The notes beneath the pieces are model-generated. The model made no database searches and had not been told where the DNA came from. It worked only from the letters and a program-made list of their open reading frames with translations. Shown one piece after another: positions 1 through 9,077 of a stretch of 64,000 bases of DNA (the stretch's first letter is position 1; each line of letters opens with the position of its first letter). The translations under genes were made by a program, and so were the position numbers. This DNA comes from an uncultured Latescibacterota bacterium (GTDB taxonomy: Bacteria; Latescibacterota; UBA2968): positions 3,108,522 through 3,172,521 of the forward strand of contig OX638329.1 of NCBI GenBank assembly GCA_951812755.1, written 5' to 3'.

Positions 1-1450
1 AACGCGCCAGATAATAACAGAATCGCGCCCCGGCTGTGATCCAAAATCCCGCAAGCGCACGCGTTGTATGGACGGTCAGGCCCGATTTCTCAGCGAGATG
101 GCGCAAGCCATAAGGCGTAAAGCGAAAATAATCGTGGGGGACTTCGTGCAAGCCCCAAATATGGGGCGCGGTGAGAATCAAATAGCCATCTGGTCGCAAT
201 ACGCGCGCCATTTCGTCAATTGCCAATTGGGGCTGTGGCACATGTTCCAGGACTTGATTGCACAACACGGTATCGCAGGTCCCATCGCGAAAGGGGAGTG
301 CCAGCACATCGCCCCATACGTCGGCGCGTTTATATCGCGTACGCCCTTTTTCCATGCCGATGTATTGCTGTACCCGCGCCTGAAAAATGTTGGCATAGGG
401 CTTGTTGCCACACCCTGCATCCAGCAATTTTCCATTTACCATCTCCTTGACTTCGTCCATTGTCTGGCGCATCGTGCGGTGTATCAACCAATTTTTGCCA
501 AATAGACCAACCGGGCGTCCATCACATCTATCGCTTTCCATATCCACACGCGACAATCCCTTCCACGCACCGATTGCAAGGCATGCAACGCCCACGAAAC
601 TAATCCAATGCCCCAGCGCGAACAAAAAGGCCAGGGCACCTAAAACCACGCCTGTCAGCCACATCAGAGCAACTGCTGCACGCACTGGTAGTCCCCATTG
701 CACCAACCGCTGTGCGACGTGGTCTCGGCTGGCTCGGACAATGGAGCGGCCTTTGGCAAATCGGATTGCGCTGATAAACACGGCTTCAAAGATGGGTAGG
801 CCCAGGGCGATTAAGGGTCCGATGACGCCTATGAGACCGCCAATATGATTGGCGACAACAATAGCCATACTACTCAGCAAAAAGCCAATTAACAGGCTTC
901 CGGTGTCGCCCATCAGGATGCGGGCGGGATGAAAATTGTGTACTAAATATCCCATGAGTGCGCCCGCTGTAACGAGTGCCCAATCGCCTGCACTTATCAG
1001 CCACAAACTCAGCGAAGCAATGGTTCCACTGCCCGCCGAAAGACCATCTTCCATGTCCAGAACATTGAACGCATGGCACATCCAGACCATCCACAACGCT
1101 GTCAGTGGGCCATCTATCCAGATAATATTTGTGAGATGAATACGCGGGCCGAGGTAGGCGGCAATGCCTGCAACCGCAAGGGTCAACGCAAATTTGTGCA
1201 GCGGCGCAAATGGCTTCCTATCGTCTAAAATGCCGATAAATGCCATCCCCACAGCACCGATAACGAGGCCCAGGGGGAGCGATTGGGGCAAGAACCAAAA
1301 GCCACAAAAAAGAGCGGCCAGCAAAGCTGTACCGCCCAGAGTTGAAACAGGCGCGTCGGGCGCATCAAAACGGCGTGCTATCAAGCGCGCAACCGCTGTG
1401 AACAACGCCGATAGAATTGCGGTAATACCGAATAAGATGACGGGCGTCAA
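1..1450 (-). CDS. WecA/MraY-family phosphoglycosyltransferase fused to a class I SAM methyltransferase (partial, runs off left edge)
   Basis: I translated one uninterrupted frame of 483 codons from a TTG at 1450 (AAGG about 6 nt upstream) to base 2, with no stop. Residues 1-300 are a polytopic polyprenyl-phosphate HexNAc-1-phosphate transferase (PF00953): ILDDRKPFAP (D76, D77), NVLDMEDGLSAG (N129-D135), PARILMGDTGS (D182) and a late DHVAQRL motif. After a short linker the same frame reads LLDAGCGNKPY (residues 342-352, SAM motif I), then LCNQVLEHV and MARVLRPDGYLIL, a class I methyltransferase core. The first part would start a lipid-linked glycan at the inner membrane; the second would methylate a sugar or lipid in the cytoplasm. 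It lies 8 nt after the DegT stop, last visible gene of the operon. A sequencing indel hiding a gene boundary is the main alternative. Confidence 0.85.
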   Translation of the reverse strand, partial: MTPVILFGITAILSALFTAVARLIARRFDAPDAPVSTLGGTALLAALFCGFWFLPQSLPLGLVIGAVGMAFIGILDDRKPFAPLHKFALTLAVAGIAAYLGPRIHLTNIIWIDGPLTALWMVWMCHAFNVLDMEDGLSAGSGTIASLSLWLISAGDWALVTAGALMGYLVHNFHPARILMGDTGSLLIGFLLSSMAIVVANHIGGLIGVIGPLIALGLPIFEAVFISAIRFAKGRSIVRASRDHVAQRLVQWGLPVRAAVALMWLTGVVLGALAFLFALGHWISFVGVACLAIGAWKGLSRVDMESDRCDGRPVGLFGKNWLIHRTMRQTMDEVKEMVNGKLLDAGCGNKPYANIFQARVQQYIGMEKGRTRYKRADVWGDVLALPFRDGTCDTVLCNQVLEHVPQPQLAIDEMARVLRPDGYLILTAPHIWGLHEVPHDYFRFTPYGLRHLAEKSGLTVHTTRALAGFWITAGARFCYYLAR

Positions 1451-1458
1451 AACATACC

Positions 1459-2571
1459 TTAGGGTTGAAAGTCGCGCACGGCTTCGATGACTTGTCCAAT
1501 TTCGCGCTCGGTCAGACTTGGAAATAGAGGGAGCGTGATCAAATCGCGCCACACGGCATCGGTGACGGGCAAGTCTGTGCGATAGGGTTTGTACACTTCA
1601 AATAAATGGCAGGGTTTGTAATGTACGCCCGCATCGATATTGTGCTGTCCCAGATGATCGATCAATTTATCGCGCTGGGATACGCGCGCCACATAAGCGT
1701 GCATCGCACTGCGAACATGGGGTTTTTCTACGGGTGTTTGCATCCAGTCGAGGGTGGCAAATGAGCGTCCGTATTCCAAAAAAATCTCTCGGCGTTGTGC
1801 ATTAGCTGATTCCAATTTTCCCAATTGCACCAGTCCAATCGCCGCATTGAGATCGTTCATGTAGCATTTATAGCCGAGTTCGCCCACTTCGTATTCCCAT
1901 CGGCGCTCCGCGCCATTTTTCCGAAACCGATCATAGGTGCCACGCGAGATGCCCATCCAGCGCAATTTTCGCGCGCGTTCGGCGAGGTCTGAATTGTTGG
2001 TGGTCAACATTCCACCGTCACAGGTTGACAGATTTTTGCGCGCATCAAAGCTAAAACACGTCACTGTGCCTACCCCGCCGATCATTCGATCTTTGTAACG
2101 CGCGCCGCTGGCATGCGCAGCGTCTTCTACAACCGGAATCCCGTGCTGATTTGCAATGGATAGAATCTCATCCATGTCGCAGGGGTGTCCGGCAAAATGC
2201 ACGACCATAATCGCTCGGGTGCGCGGCGTGATCTTAGTGGCAATTGCTTTTGGATCGATATTGAGTGTTTCGGGATCTATGTCGCAAAAAACTGGCGTGG
2301 CCCCGTTTTGCAAAATTGCGTGATTGGTCGATACAAAGGTCAGCGGTGTGGTAATGACCTCTCCCCCTTCGATATCCAGTGTTTTCAAGGCCAACAGCAG
2401 TGCCGCAGAGCACGAGTTCAGAGATACCGCGTGCTGTGCTCCCACATAATGAGCAAATCGCGTTTCGAGTTCTTCGACCTTTTTCCCGGGTCCGACCCAA
2501 CCGGACATCAATACCTCGCGGACAGCTTCGACTTCTGCGTTGTCAAACCAGGGACGAAAAATGGGAATCAT
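1459..2571 (-). CDS. DegT/DnrJ/EryC1/StrS-family PLP aminotransferase
   Basis: A 370-residue fold-type I PLP enzyme of the sugar aminotransferase family, which usually aminates a nucleotide-linked keto sugar. Visible signatures are the N-terminal SGWVGPGKKVEELE stretch, the PLP aspartate in VVEDAAHASG (D150), the likely Schiff-base lysine in SFDARKNLSTCDGGM (about K179), and the HVRSAMHAYV substrate region. The start chosen is the ATG at 2571, which overlaps the upstream glycosyltransferase stop in an ATGA; the longer open frame upstream is that gene's shadow. Family and PLP chemistry are secure. The sugar (an amino-dideoxy sugar for the polysaccharide is likely) cannot be named. A DegT regulator role is unlikely given the context. 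Confidence 0.92.
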   Translation of the reverse strand: MIPIFRPWFDNAEVEAVREVLMSGWVGPGKKVEELETRFAHYVGAQHAVSLNSCSAALLLALKTLDIEGGEVITTPLTFVSTNHAILQNGATPVFCDIDPETLNIDPKAIATKITPRTRAIMVVHFAGHPCDMDEILSIANQHGIPVVEDAAHASGARYKDRMIGGVGTVTCFSFDARKNLSTCDGGMLTTNNSDLAERARKLRWMGISRGTYDRFRKNGAERRWEYEVGELGYKCYMNDLNAAIGLVQLGKLESANAQRREIFLEYGRSFATLDWMQTPVEKPHVRSAMHAYVARVSQRDKLIDHLGQHNIDAGVHYKPCHLFEVYKPYRTDLPVTDAVWRDLITLPLFPSLTEREIGQVIEAVRDFQP

Positions 2572-3488
2572 GGACCTTCCTCCACAGCACCGTGAGTTAA
2601 GATAAACCAGTAAGCCCGCAAACGCGCTCGCGCTTCTGTGCGACGGCTGTGGGCGAGTAAAAACACACTTCCCCAGAGCAATGCGCGCAATGTCATTTCG
2701 ATGGGACGCAGGAGCCGGAGCAAGCGCGCAGCCCATTGCCCCAGGTGTTTGGCAATAAAATAGGCATAAGACGCTTCACTGACCACGAGCATCCGCGTCA
2801 ATGCCTGTTTGGAACTTTCGCCCCCAATATGTATGCCTTCGGCGTGGGGCAAATACATGACCTGCCAGCCCGCTCGGTTGATGCTCAGGCCGAGATCTAC
2901 ATCTTCGTAATACATAAAAATGGCCTCGTCCAACCCGTTGACTGCGTCCAGAACGCGGCGACGAACCGCGAAACACGCCCCGGTTACCCAGGCCACGGCT
3001 TCGGGTTTGAAGGGGCTTCGCCGCCGAAATTTAAGCAATGGAAATATTAGATGCAATAGGAATTTACGACAAATTTCGTCTCTGAGTCTGGGTGCTTCGC
3101 CGCATGAGGCCAGTACCTGTCCATCCGCGTCTTTCAACTTTGGCCCTACCATGCCCACATTGGCGTGAGTGTTCAAAAATTCGACCATTGTATTCACAGC
3201 ATCTGGCTGCAACACGACATCGGGATTCATGGCTACGACAATTGCGCTATGCGAGACAGCCACACCGCGGTTCACTGCGCGCCCAAAACCCAGATTTTCG
3301 CCGGTTTGAATCACGCGCACGCGGTCGCCATAAGTTTCCAATGCCTCCAGACTGTTGTCCGACGATGCGTTATCGACTACGACCACATTGAGATCAATTC
3401 CACACTGATTGATCAATGCGGTAACGCATTGCGCCAGATTTTCTCCAGCATTCCAATTGACCACTATTGCTGTCACGCACTCAGGCAT
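2568..3488 (-). CDS. Family 2 glycosyltransferase (rhamnosyltransferase-like)
   Basis: A 306-residue GT-A glycosyltransferase that transfers an activated sugar onto the growing surface polysaccharide at the cytoplasmic membrane face. It opens with TAIVVNWNAGENLAQCV and VVVVDNASSDNS (nucleotide-sugar binding), has ENLGFGRAVNRGV and AMNPDVVLQPDA (the DxD-equivalent NPD), and MYYEDVDLGLSINRAGW, typical of the WbbL/rhamnosyltransferase branch of GT2. A weakly hydrophobic stretch near the C-terminus (about residues 255-275) may touch the membrane. It overlaps the O-antigen-ligase-like gene upstream by 8 nt and the aminotransferase downstream by 4 nt, so translation is probably coupled. Donor and acceptor are unknown. 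Confidence 0.93.
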   Translation of the reverse strand: MPECVTAIVVNWNAGENLAQCVTALINQCGIDLNVVVVDNASSDNSLEALETYGDRVRVIQTGENLGFGRAVNRGVAVSHSAIVVAMNPDVVLQPDAVNTMVEFLNTHANVGMVGPKLKDADGQVLASCGEAPRLRDEICRKFLLHLIFPLLKFRRRSPFKPEAVAWVTGACFAVRRRVLDAVNGLDEAIFMYYEDVDLGLSINRAGWQVMYLPHAEGIHIGGESSKQALTRMLVVSEASYAYFIAKHLGQWAARLLRLLRPIEMTLRALLWGSVFLLAHSRRTEARARLRAYWFILTHGAVEEGP

Positions 3489-4878
3489 TATTTTCTTCCT
3501 CTGCTACCAGCCGCGCAATGAGCCCCAAAAATGTTGCATGGATGAAGATCAACCGATTGGCAAAGAGGGTTGCATCTGCCATGCCATAGACCAGTAGCGC
3601 AGCGTAGATGGCGATAAATGCCGCGCAAAATAGACGCACGTAGGCATCAGAACTTTGCCGGAATAATAGATATGCACGCCACAGGGCAAAGCCGAATACC
3701 CACAAAAATGCCGCGATGCCAACCAGCCCCATTCGCATCCCAATCGTCAAATAAACATTGTCAACTGCACCTACTGTCAATATCTGTGGCGGTGGCGGAA
3801 ATGTCACCAAAGACGTCACGGTTTCACCGTGTCCGCCGCCGAGCAAAGGGCGCTGACGAATTTTTTCCAGTGCATTGCCATAAGATATCAACCGCCCACT
3901 TATGGCTTCGACGCTGCGCGTCACGCGGTCCAATGCGATATCACTGACGGCAGCACGGGTTTGTTGCTGAAAAATATAACCCATCGTCAATAGCAGCAGG
4001 GGAACCAATGCCACTATAAAAAGACGCGACAGGCGTCGGGGGGCGGCCTGCTTGTCCAGCACGGTCAACGCGGCCAGACTGCCCAGCCCTACGAATAGGG
4101 AAATCCACATGCCCCGTCCCATTGTCAAAATTAGGGCCAATCCAATGGGCAACATCGCGCCCCACGCCCATGCGCGTCTGTATGCCCGTGCTTCAAATAA
4201 CAAAATGGCGGAAATAATGAGCATGCCCATCGGCAACACAATGCCTTCGAGCCGTGCGACTCGAACGAAACCGCCCGCAATGTCCGCATCCACCTGTAAA
4301 AGAAATTCAAACAAATACTCGATGCCGACAATTGCGGCGATGAAGAGAAATAAATGCAGGAATGTGGAGAATCGCCGCACATCAAAAAACCACGTCACCA
4401 CAAAAAACAGCGTGTAGTATAATGGATAGCGCACGTCGCGCAATATTTGCGAGACCGACTGTCCATAGATTAGCCCCAGTAAACATGAGAATATCACCAG
4501 TCCCAGCAATACGCGCATTGGTTGATCCAAAAATGTATGCCGTCGCCAATTCCATCGGCCTTCCAACAAATAGTTGAGATAGGCAATGCCCATTACCACC
4601 ACGAGAAGACCTTCATAGAATTTGAAGCCCAGAGGTAAGAGCAGATAGTCTTCGTAAAACCAGGAAGGTACAACTGCCGCTGTGAAACACAAATAGAGCA
4701 CTGACAGCGTGAGAGAGCCAAAAAGCGCGATTGCCGACAACAGGCTCAGAATGAGAATCGCCGCAAGCGCGTCATTTACTAAAAACGGCAGTGCAATCAA
4801 CAATATCTGCCCAAAACACACCAGAACCAGCAGGTGAGGTTTTGCAGGGTCAAAAAAATCTGCTCGAAGCGTCATCAT
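3481..4878 (-). CDS. O-antigen ligase/polymerase (WaaL/Wzy-like) membrane protein
   Basis: A 465-residue protein with about a dozen hydrophobic segments and a larger polar stretch before the last helices, the layout of Wzy_C (PF04932) proteins. The region RPLLGGGHGETV followed by VDNVYLTIGMRMGLVGIAAF (about residues 345-395) matches the conserved (H/D)NxYLxxxxxxGxxG segment of O-antigen ligases and polymerases. Such proteins join or polymerise undecaprenyl-linked glycans in the periplasmic leaflet. It sits inside a glycosyltransferase operon. Ligase and polymerase cannot be told apart from sequence. The ATG at 4878 is followed at once by a second ATG. Confidence 0.82.
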   Translation of the reverse strand: MMTLRADFFDPAKPHLLVLVCFGQILLIALPFLVNDALAAILILSLLSAIALFGSLTLSVLYLCFTAAVVPSWFYEDYLLLPLGFKFYEGLLVVVMGIAYLNYLLEGRWNWRRHTFLDQPMRVLLGLVIFSCLLGLIYGQSVSQILRDVRYPLYYTLFFVVTWFFDVRRFSTFLHLFLFIAAIVGIEYLFEFLLQVDADIAGGFVRVARLEGIVLPMGMLIISAILLFEARAYRRAWAWGAMLPIGLALILTMGRGMWISLFVGLGSLAALTVLDKQAAPRRLSRLFIVALVPLLLLTMGYIFQQQTRAAVSDIALDRVTRSVEAISGRLISYGNALEKIRQRPLLGGGHGETVTSLVTFPPPPQILTVGAVDNVYLTIGMRMGLVGIAAFLWVFGFALWRAYLLFRQSSDAYVRLFCAAFIAIYAALLVYGMADATLFANRLIFIHATFLGLIARLVAEEENNA

Positions 4879-4945
4879 AAAATAAAAAGGTTTCCAATAA
4901 TGAGGTCTTTATTCAAAAATGGATTGCTTTGTTCTCGCGTCTCAA

Positions 4946-6184
4946 TTATCGTCGAATAGGGACAAGATATAGCAGGGTATCGAATAGCCAGTTGGGCAGT
5001 GATGCGAGAAATAGGTATATGAGTCCAGCAAAAACGACCCAATTAGCAATCTCGTCCAGAATAAAAATGTAAGATCCCAAAATACCCTGTATAAACATTG
5101 ACCAGCAGGAAAATAAAATACCGACCAGGGTGATCCGAAGAATACGCAAAAGCCGGATATCTGCAACGGGCAACCATGCAAAGAGTTGGGGAATTGTAAA
5201 AATGAGAAAGATCATCCGGTAATTCCAGTTGCTGGCGAGCAAAAAGCTGCCGATGTAAATACACGCTCCTGCTCGAAATGGACTGATATGTACCCCCGCA
5301 ATCGGGCGAGGCGAGGTATTTTTGACAAATAGCGCGTAAAACGAAATCAAAAAGATCAAACCGGCGATGCCGTAAAAAAATACCGGTGCTGCCGCAATTA
5401 CCCATGCGCGCAAGTCGGGAAAAATCGCCCACTTTTGCAGGGTTTTTTCAATCATCATGGGCAGAACATACACGCCATAAGCACCACTGCGTCCCCGGGG
5501 CGTTACACTGTAAATTTGCCGAAAATCATCGAGCGATATCCAGCAGTAGACCAGAAATAGTGCGGCAAGTGGCATTAGAATTCGCCAGAAGTCGCGTTTA
5601 TCTTCTGTCAAAAGCTGCGCCAATCCAAAAATTGGAAATACCTTCAGGATAGCTGTGCAGAACATAGCGACTGATCCCCAAAGTTTCGAGCGATACCCCA
5701 ACCTCAATGCCAGTGCTACGACAAAAAAAACAACGAGATCGTTGTTGCCAGATTGTAGCCCAAAAATCGCTGAAGGTGAAAACGTCACAGCCCCCAAAAA
5801 GAAAGCTGTTGGGGTATCAATTGTTTTTAAGAACAAAAAAATACCGACAAAAAATAGCAGGATAAAAGTTCCAGCCAAAAGTATCAGGTGATCGCTGTTG
5901 ATCGGCAGCCAAAACAGGCATTGCCAGATTCTTGGATAGTTCATCTCTCTACCATAAGGGTCTGCGATATTTTCAAACATCGGGTCGTAGCCTAAGGCAT
6001 GCGACTCGGCACTGGTTATAATGGTGTGGGTGTCGGGAAAAATAAGAGGCGTTTGCGGCATGTTCCAAAATTGCCTGAATGATGAAAACCCGAAAACAGC
6101 AACCCATAGAGAGAAAAATAGAACACCACAAACAACGATATATAGCAAAATCCAATTGCCACGTATGTGCACTGCTGGTCGCAT
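4946..6184 (-). CDS. Polytopic membrane glycosyltransferase, GT87-like
   Basis: A 412-residue membrane protein with roughly ten transmembrane segments. The first periplasmic loop holds DTHTIITSAESHALGYDPMFENIADPYGREMNYP, quoted here as DTHTIITSAESHALGYDP plus the Y-NYP motif, as in GT-C polyprenyl-phosphate-dependent mannosyltransferases (GT87/DUF2029). Later LQSGNNDLVVFFVVALAL and AILKVFPIFG are also typical of that family. Such enzymes use lipid-linked sugars outside the membrane. It lies between the Wzi-like and O-antigen-ligase-like genes, so a part in the same surface glycan is likely. Codon use looks more AT-rich than in neighbouring genes. The donor sugar is unknown. Confidence 0.68.
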   Translation of the reverse strand: MRPAVHIRGNWILLYIVVCGVLFFSLWVAVFGFSSFRQFWNMPQTPLIFPDTHTIITSAESHALGYDPMFENIADPYGREMNYPRIWQCLFWLPINSDHLILLAGTFILLFFVGIFLFLKTIDTPTAFFLGAVTFSPSAIFGLQSGNNDLVVFFVVALALRLGYRSKLWGSVAMFCTAILKVFPIFGLAQLLTEDKRDFWRILMPLAALFLVYCWISLDDFRQIYSVTPRGRSGAYGVYVLPMMIEKTLQKWAIFPDLRAWVIAAAPVFFYGIAGLIFLISFYALFVKNTSPRPIAGVHISPFRAGACIYIGSFLLASNWNYRMIFLIFTIPQLFAWLPVADIRLLRILRITLVGILFSCWSMFIQGILGSYIFILDEIANWVVFAGLIYLFLASLPNWLFDTLLYLVPIRR

Positions 6185-6300
6185 TTACATTATCGTCCCA
6201 GGCGATGGATCCACTGCCAAAACTGAACACAAGACACAAAGCTAATAGCTGTCAATAAAATCAGGAGGGTTTGGCCATCAAAACGCGCAAAAAATACAAA

Positions 6301-7920
6301 TCAATAGAAGTTCACAGCCATTGTCGCTGTCCACTCATGTCCTGTTACCCTGCTTTGCTGTGTTATAATGCGATGGTGTTGATATTGCATTTGTAAAGTC
6401 CAATTTCTCACGGGTGCAAACAACATGTGGCCACCTATTTTTTTTAGTGTCTCTATATTGCCCGACATAAAGTTTCGCGTAGTTGGGTCCTCTAATCGAC
6501 GCCCCAGTTGTGCATTGCCGCCTACATTGACAATTGTTCCATCTGGATTTACTGGATTTTTACCTTGTCGCTCTCTTTCAAAAGTTAAAGATGCATTCAG
6601 ACTTGGCGAAAAGCGGTGAGTCACTCGTGCAAAATAGCGGTCTGCATTTGGTCCGGTTGGATAGCCCAACAGCGTGTCGTAGTGTTCATACGTATTGATG
6701 TGGAAATTGTGCGCGTACACATAAGGCTCCACGCGCACATATTCGGCGCGCACATCGGTATCTTGCAAGCCCAGGGGATCGACCCAGAATGCGCCCACTT
6801 GAAAGGCAAATTGATTGGAAAATGCATCGGGATCGAATTTGACCATATCGTCGAAAAACCACGCGCCATAAAGTGTCAGTCCCGTCAGGATGCGAGCTGA
6901 TATATCGACTCCAATTACGAGATTGTCGCGATTTCCCAGATGATTTTGCGTTCCGGCAAATACGGCGACTGGCAAAACGTAGAGCAGCTCAAATCCCCGA
7001 TCGCCATATACCACAGCCTCGTGCAATCCTATTCGTACTTTTGAGAACTCAATGTCCAGGCGGTGCGCGGCAAGTCGCTTTTGCCTTAAAAAAATACGCA
7101 CATGCCCATTGTCAATCCACCGTCGCGTTGTGTCGATTAATCCCGGGCGTGCGCGCAGTGATGAAGCGATATGGGTATAGCGCAATCGCCCGTGTGATGT
7201 CCGCAACCGGAACAAGCCATAAGATGGCGCATTGTTGGAGAGCAATAAATTTCCCGTGCGTCCAGGCCCCCAACTGAGGCTTCCTTTACCTGCATCTACA
7301 CGCATCCATGAATTTGCCCAGGCCAGTTGAAACGCGCTTTCCCGAAAATCCACCTTTTTGCCCTTGAGTTGTACATCTTCAATGGGGTGGGCCAGCACAT
7401 CTTCTCGGCGAAGGCGCAGTTGGTTGCTCCACTCGCGGGCCTCAAAGTGGCGTGCGTAAAATCCCAATGTGTGGAATCGCCCGCGTACAGAACCGCCAAT
7501 ATAGGTTTGCGACGCGGTCTCGTTCAAAAATCCATCGCCCCTGCGAGCAATCACCTGTTGCCGCGCCAGTGGTTCGAGGGTGACGGACGCCGTGGAGTCG
7601 CGCCAGGTCCATCGGGGTTCGCGTGCAAAGGCCGCGCGATTTTCCAATTCTGCAATATATCGGTTGATGAGGCCACGCTCGGTTGCCGACATAGATTGAC
7701 TGGACGAGGCGGTAAGCATCTGCGCAACTTGTATCCGGGTCAAGGGGCGCGTATCGGGCACGGCGACCCAGTCTCGTGCATTCAGGCGATCTAACAGGGG
7801 ATACACGGGATGATACAGCGGGATATCGGGTGAGGCATCTTCGCCGAGTACTGGACTGACAATACAAAAAAACAGCAGGATGCATGTGAATAATCTAAGT
7901 AGCAAGTGTATATTTCTCAT
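6301..7920 (-). CDS. Wzi-like capsule-assembly outer-membrane beta-barrel protein
   Basis: A 539-residue exported protein. Residues 1-27 form a signal peptide (hydrophobic LLLRLFTCILLFFCIVSPVLG, cut near GE). A short helical domain follows (YPLLDRLNARDW, TRIQVAQML), then a long run of alternating beta strands ending in MAVNFY with a C-terminal aromatic residue, as in outer-membrane barrels. The segment SWGPGRTGNLLLSNNAPSYG with FRLRTSHGRLRYTH resembles the core of Wzi proteins (PF14052), which anchor capsule at the cell surface. It is the first gene of the minus-strand polysaccharide operon. Wzi is the best family match; a general porin-like barrel is the alternative. Confidence 0.72.
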   Translation of the reverse strand: MRNIHLLLRLFTCILLFFCIVSPVLGEDASPDIPLYHPVYPLLDRLNARDWVAVPDTRPLTRIQVAQMLTASSSQSMSATERGLINRYIAELENRAAFAREPRWTWRDSTASVTLEPLARQQVIARRGDGFLNETASQTYIGGSVRGRFHTLGFYARHFEAREWSNQLRLRREDVLAHPIEDVQLKGKKVDFRESAFQLAWANSWMRVDAGKGSLSWGPGRTGNLLLSNNAPSYGLFRLRTSHGRLRYTHIASSLRARPGLIDTTRRWIDNGHVRIFLRQKRLAAHRLDIEFSKVRIGLHEAVVYGDRGFELLYVLPVAVFAGTQNHLGNRDNLVIGVDISARILTGLTLYGAWFFDDMVKFDPDAFSNQFAFQVGAFWVDPLGLQDTDVRAEYVRVEPYVYAHNFHINTYEHYDTLLGYPTGPNADRYFARVTHRFSPSLNASLTFERERQGKNPVNPDGTIVNVGGNAQLGRRLEDPTTRNFMSGNIETLKKIGGHMLFAPVRNWTLQMQYQHHRIITQQSRVTGHEWTATMAVNFY

Positions 7921-8010
7921 GATGGTTAGAAAAAATACAACAGTCTCTCTGAATTTGGTTCAAAGCGTGGTACTTGTCAAGCATCGCGCTTTTTACGGCG
8001 TGTTTAGCCC

Positions 8011-8039
8011 TTGACTTTACAGCAGTCATGGGCTATTTT
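8011..8039 (+). promoter_or_regulatory. Sigma70-type promoter of the microcompartment operon
   Basis: TTGACT at 8011-8016, a spacer of exactly 17 nt, and TATTTT at 8034-8039. Transcription would start near 8046, leaving about 33 nt before the PduL ATG at 8079. This supports the shorter PduL start, because the promoter lies inside the longer open frame. Confidence 0.6.
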
Positions 8040-8078
8040 TCGCCCTTTGTAAATAGCGCTCGATACTATATTTTGACG

Positions 8079-8786
8079 ATGCTTTCAATTCGAAAAAATG
8101 CCTCTGTGTGCGATGACTGCGGTCTTTGCGCTTTTGGGCAAAACAGCGGGGAAGGCGATGCGATTGACCGCATTGCACAAGAAGTCGTGCGCCAGATCCG
8201 CGGTGGAGATGGCGAAGAAATTCCCATTTCTGTAGGTGTATCCGCCCGGCATGCACATGTTGATGATGAAACCTTGGAGATTCTTTTTGGCACGGGGCAT
8301 ACCTTAACGCCTTATCGCGAACTCTACCAGCCGGGTGCTTTTGCCGCCGAGGAAGTTATCTCTGTTGTTGGTCCCCGGTTGCGCGCGATTGAGCGCGTGC
8401 GGATTCTCGGTCCCAGCCGCGACTATAATCAGGTCGAACTCGCCCGAACCGATGCCATCTATATCGGCGTTGACCCGCCTGTGAGGGATTCGGGAGATCT
8501 GAGAGATGCGCCGCCTGTTACTTTCATCGGTCCCAGGGGTTCGGTCACGGTCAACGCGGCCATTCGCGCGGCGCGCCATATTCACCTGCGTCCGTCTGAT
8601 GTCATGGACTATGGCTTTCAAGAGCGGGAATCTGTCAAGGTGCGCGTGGGAGGCGAAAAAGGCGTTATATATGACAATGTGCGTCTCAAAATTGACGAAA
8701 GCTATTTGCCCGAACTCCATTTGGATACCGACGATGCCAACGCAGCTGATCTCGTCTGTGGAGATACGGTGTTTATGATAAAATGA
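8079..8786 (+). CDS. pduL: PduL-type phosphate acyltransferase (microcompartment phosphotransacylase)
   Basis: A 235-residue PduL. It converts an acyl-CoA made in the microcompartment lumen to acyl-phosphate, recycling CoA. The two half-barrel metal sites are visible as VSARHAH (H58, H60) and AARHIHLRPSD (H167, H169). Residues 27-41 (DAIDRIAQEVVRQIR) form an amphipathic helix of the encapsulation-peptide type. Just before it sits an unusual C11-D-D-C14-G-L-C17 cluster. I chose the ATG at 8079 because a promoter lies within the upstream extension; no clear Shine-Dalgarno is seen. It overlaps the first shell gene by 4 nt (ATGA). It likely acts on lactyl- or propionyl-CoA. Confidence 0.9.
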   Translation: MLSIRKNASVCDDCGLCAFGQNSGEGDAIDRIAQEVVRQIRGGDGEEIPISVGVSARHAHVDDETLEILFGTGHTLTPYRELYQPGAFAAEEVISVVGPRLRAIERVRILGPSRDYNQVELARTDAIYIGVDPPVRDSGDLRDAPPVTFIGPRGSVTVNAAIRAARHIHLRPSDVMDYGFQERESVKVRVGGEKGVIYDNVRLKIDESYLPELHLDTDDANAADLVCGDTVFMIK

Positions 8787-9055
8787 ATGCTCTTGGTATG
8801 ATTGAAACACTCGGCGTTATTGGCACGACAGAAGCTGCCGATGCGATGGTCAAGACGGCTCTCGTCACGATTGAAAAGTACGAAAAAATCGGTGCGGGAT
8901 ATACCACCACACTCGTGCGCGGCGATGTGGGCGCGGTTCGCGCAGCTATCGAAGCGGGAACAGAAGCCGCCGAGCGCGTTGGGGATCTCGTTGCCGCTCA
9001 CGTTATCCCAAATCTCGACCCACAGGTAGAGGCAGTTATTTTTAGTAAACAATGA
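8783..9055 (+). CDS. BMC-H hexameric shell protein 1
   Basis: A 90-residue single BMC domain (PF00936), the usual length for a hexameric microcompartment facet protein. It starts [20 protein letters not shown] and carries the conserved [18 protein letters not shown] segment, which forms the hexamer core and the pore-lining edge, then a VIPNLDP tail. It overlaps pduL by 4 nt and lies 22 nt before a second BMC-H paralog. The pore residues after EKYEKIGAG cannot be assigned to a substrate by eye. Confidence 0.96.
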   Translation: MNALGMIETLGVIGTTEAADAMVKTALVTIEKYEKIGAGYTTTLVRGDVGAVRAAIEAGTEAAERVGDLVAAHVIPNLDPQVEAVIFSKQ

Positions 9056-9077
9056 TCATTTTTCAGGAGGACACAAC

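Noticed and set aside
870-1094. 74-codon minus-strand open frame inside the WecA-like gene
   Set aside because: It lies in another frame of a clearly coding region and has no recognisable domain.
7952-7980. Promoter on the minus strand for the Wzi-like gene (TTGACA, 17 nt, CAAATT)
   Set aside because: The -35 box is perfect, but the -10 box matches only three of six consensus bases; too weak to list.
7974-8078. Longer PduL frame starting at 7974
   Set aside because: It contains the operon promoter and has no ribosome-binding site; the shorter start at 8079 fits better.
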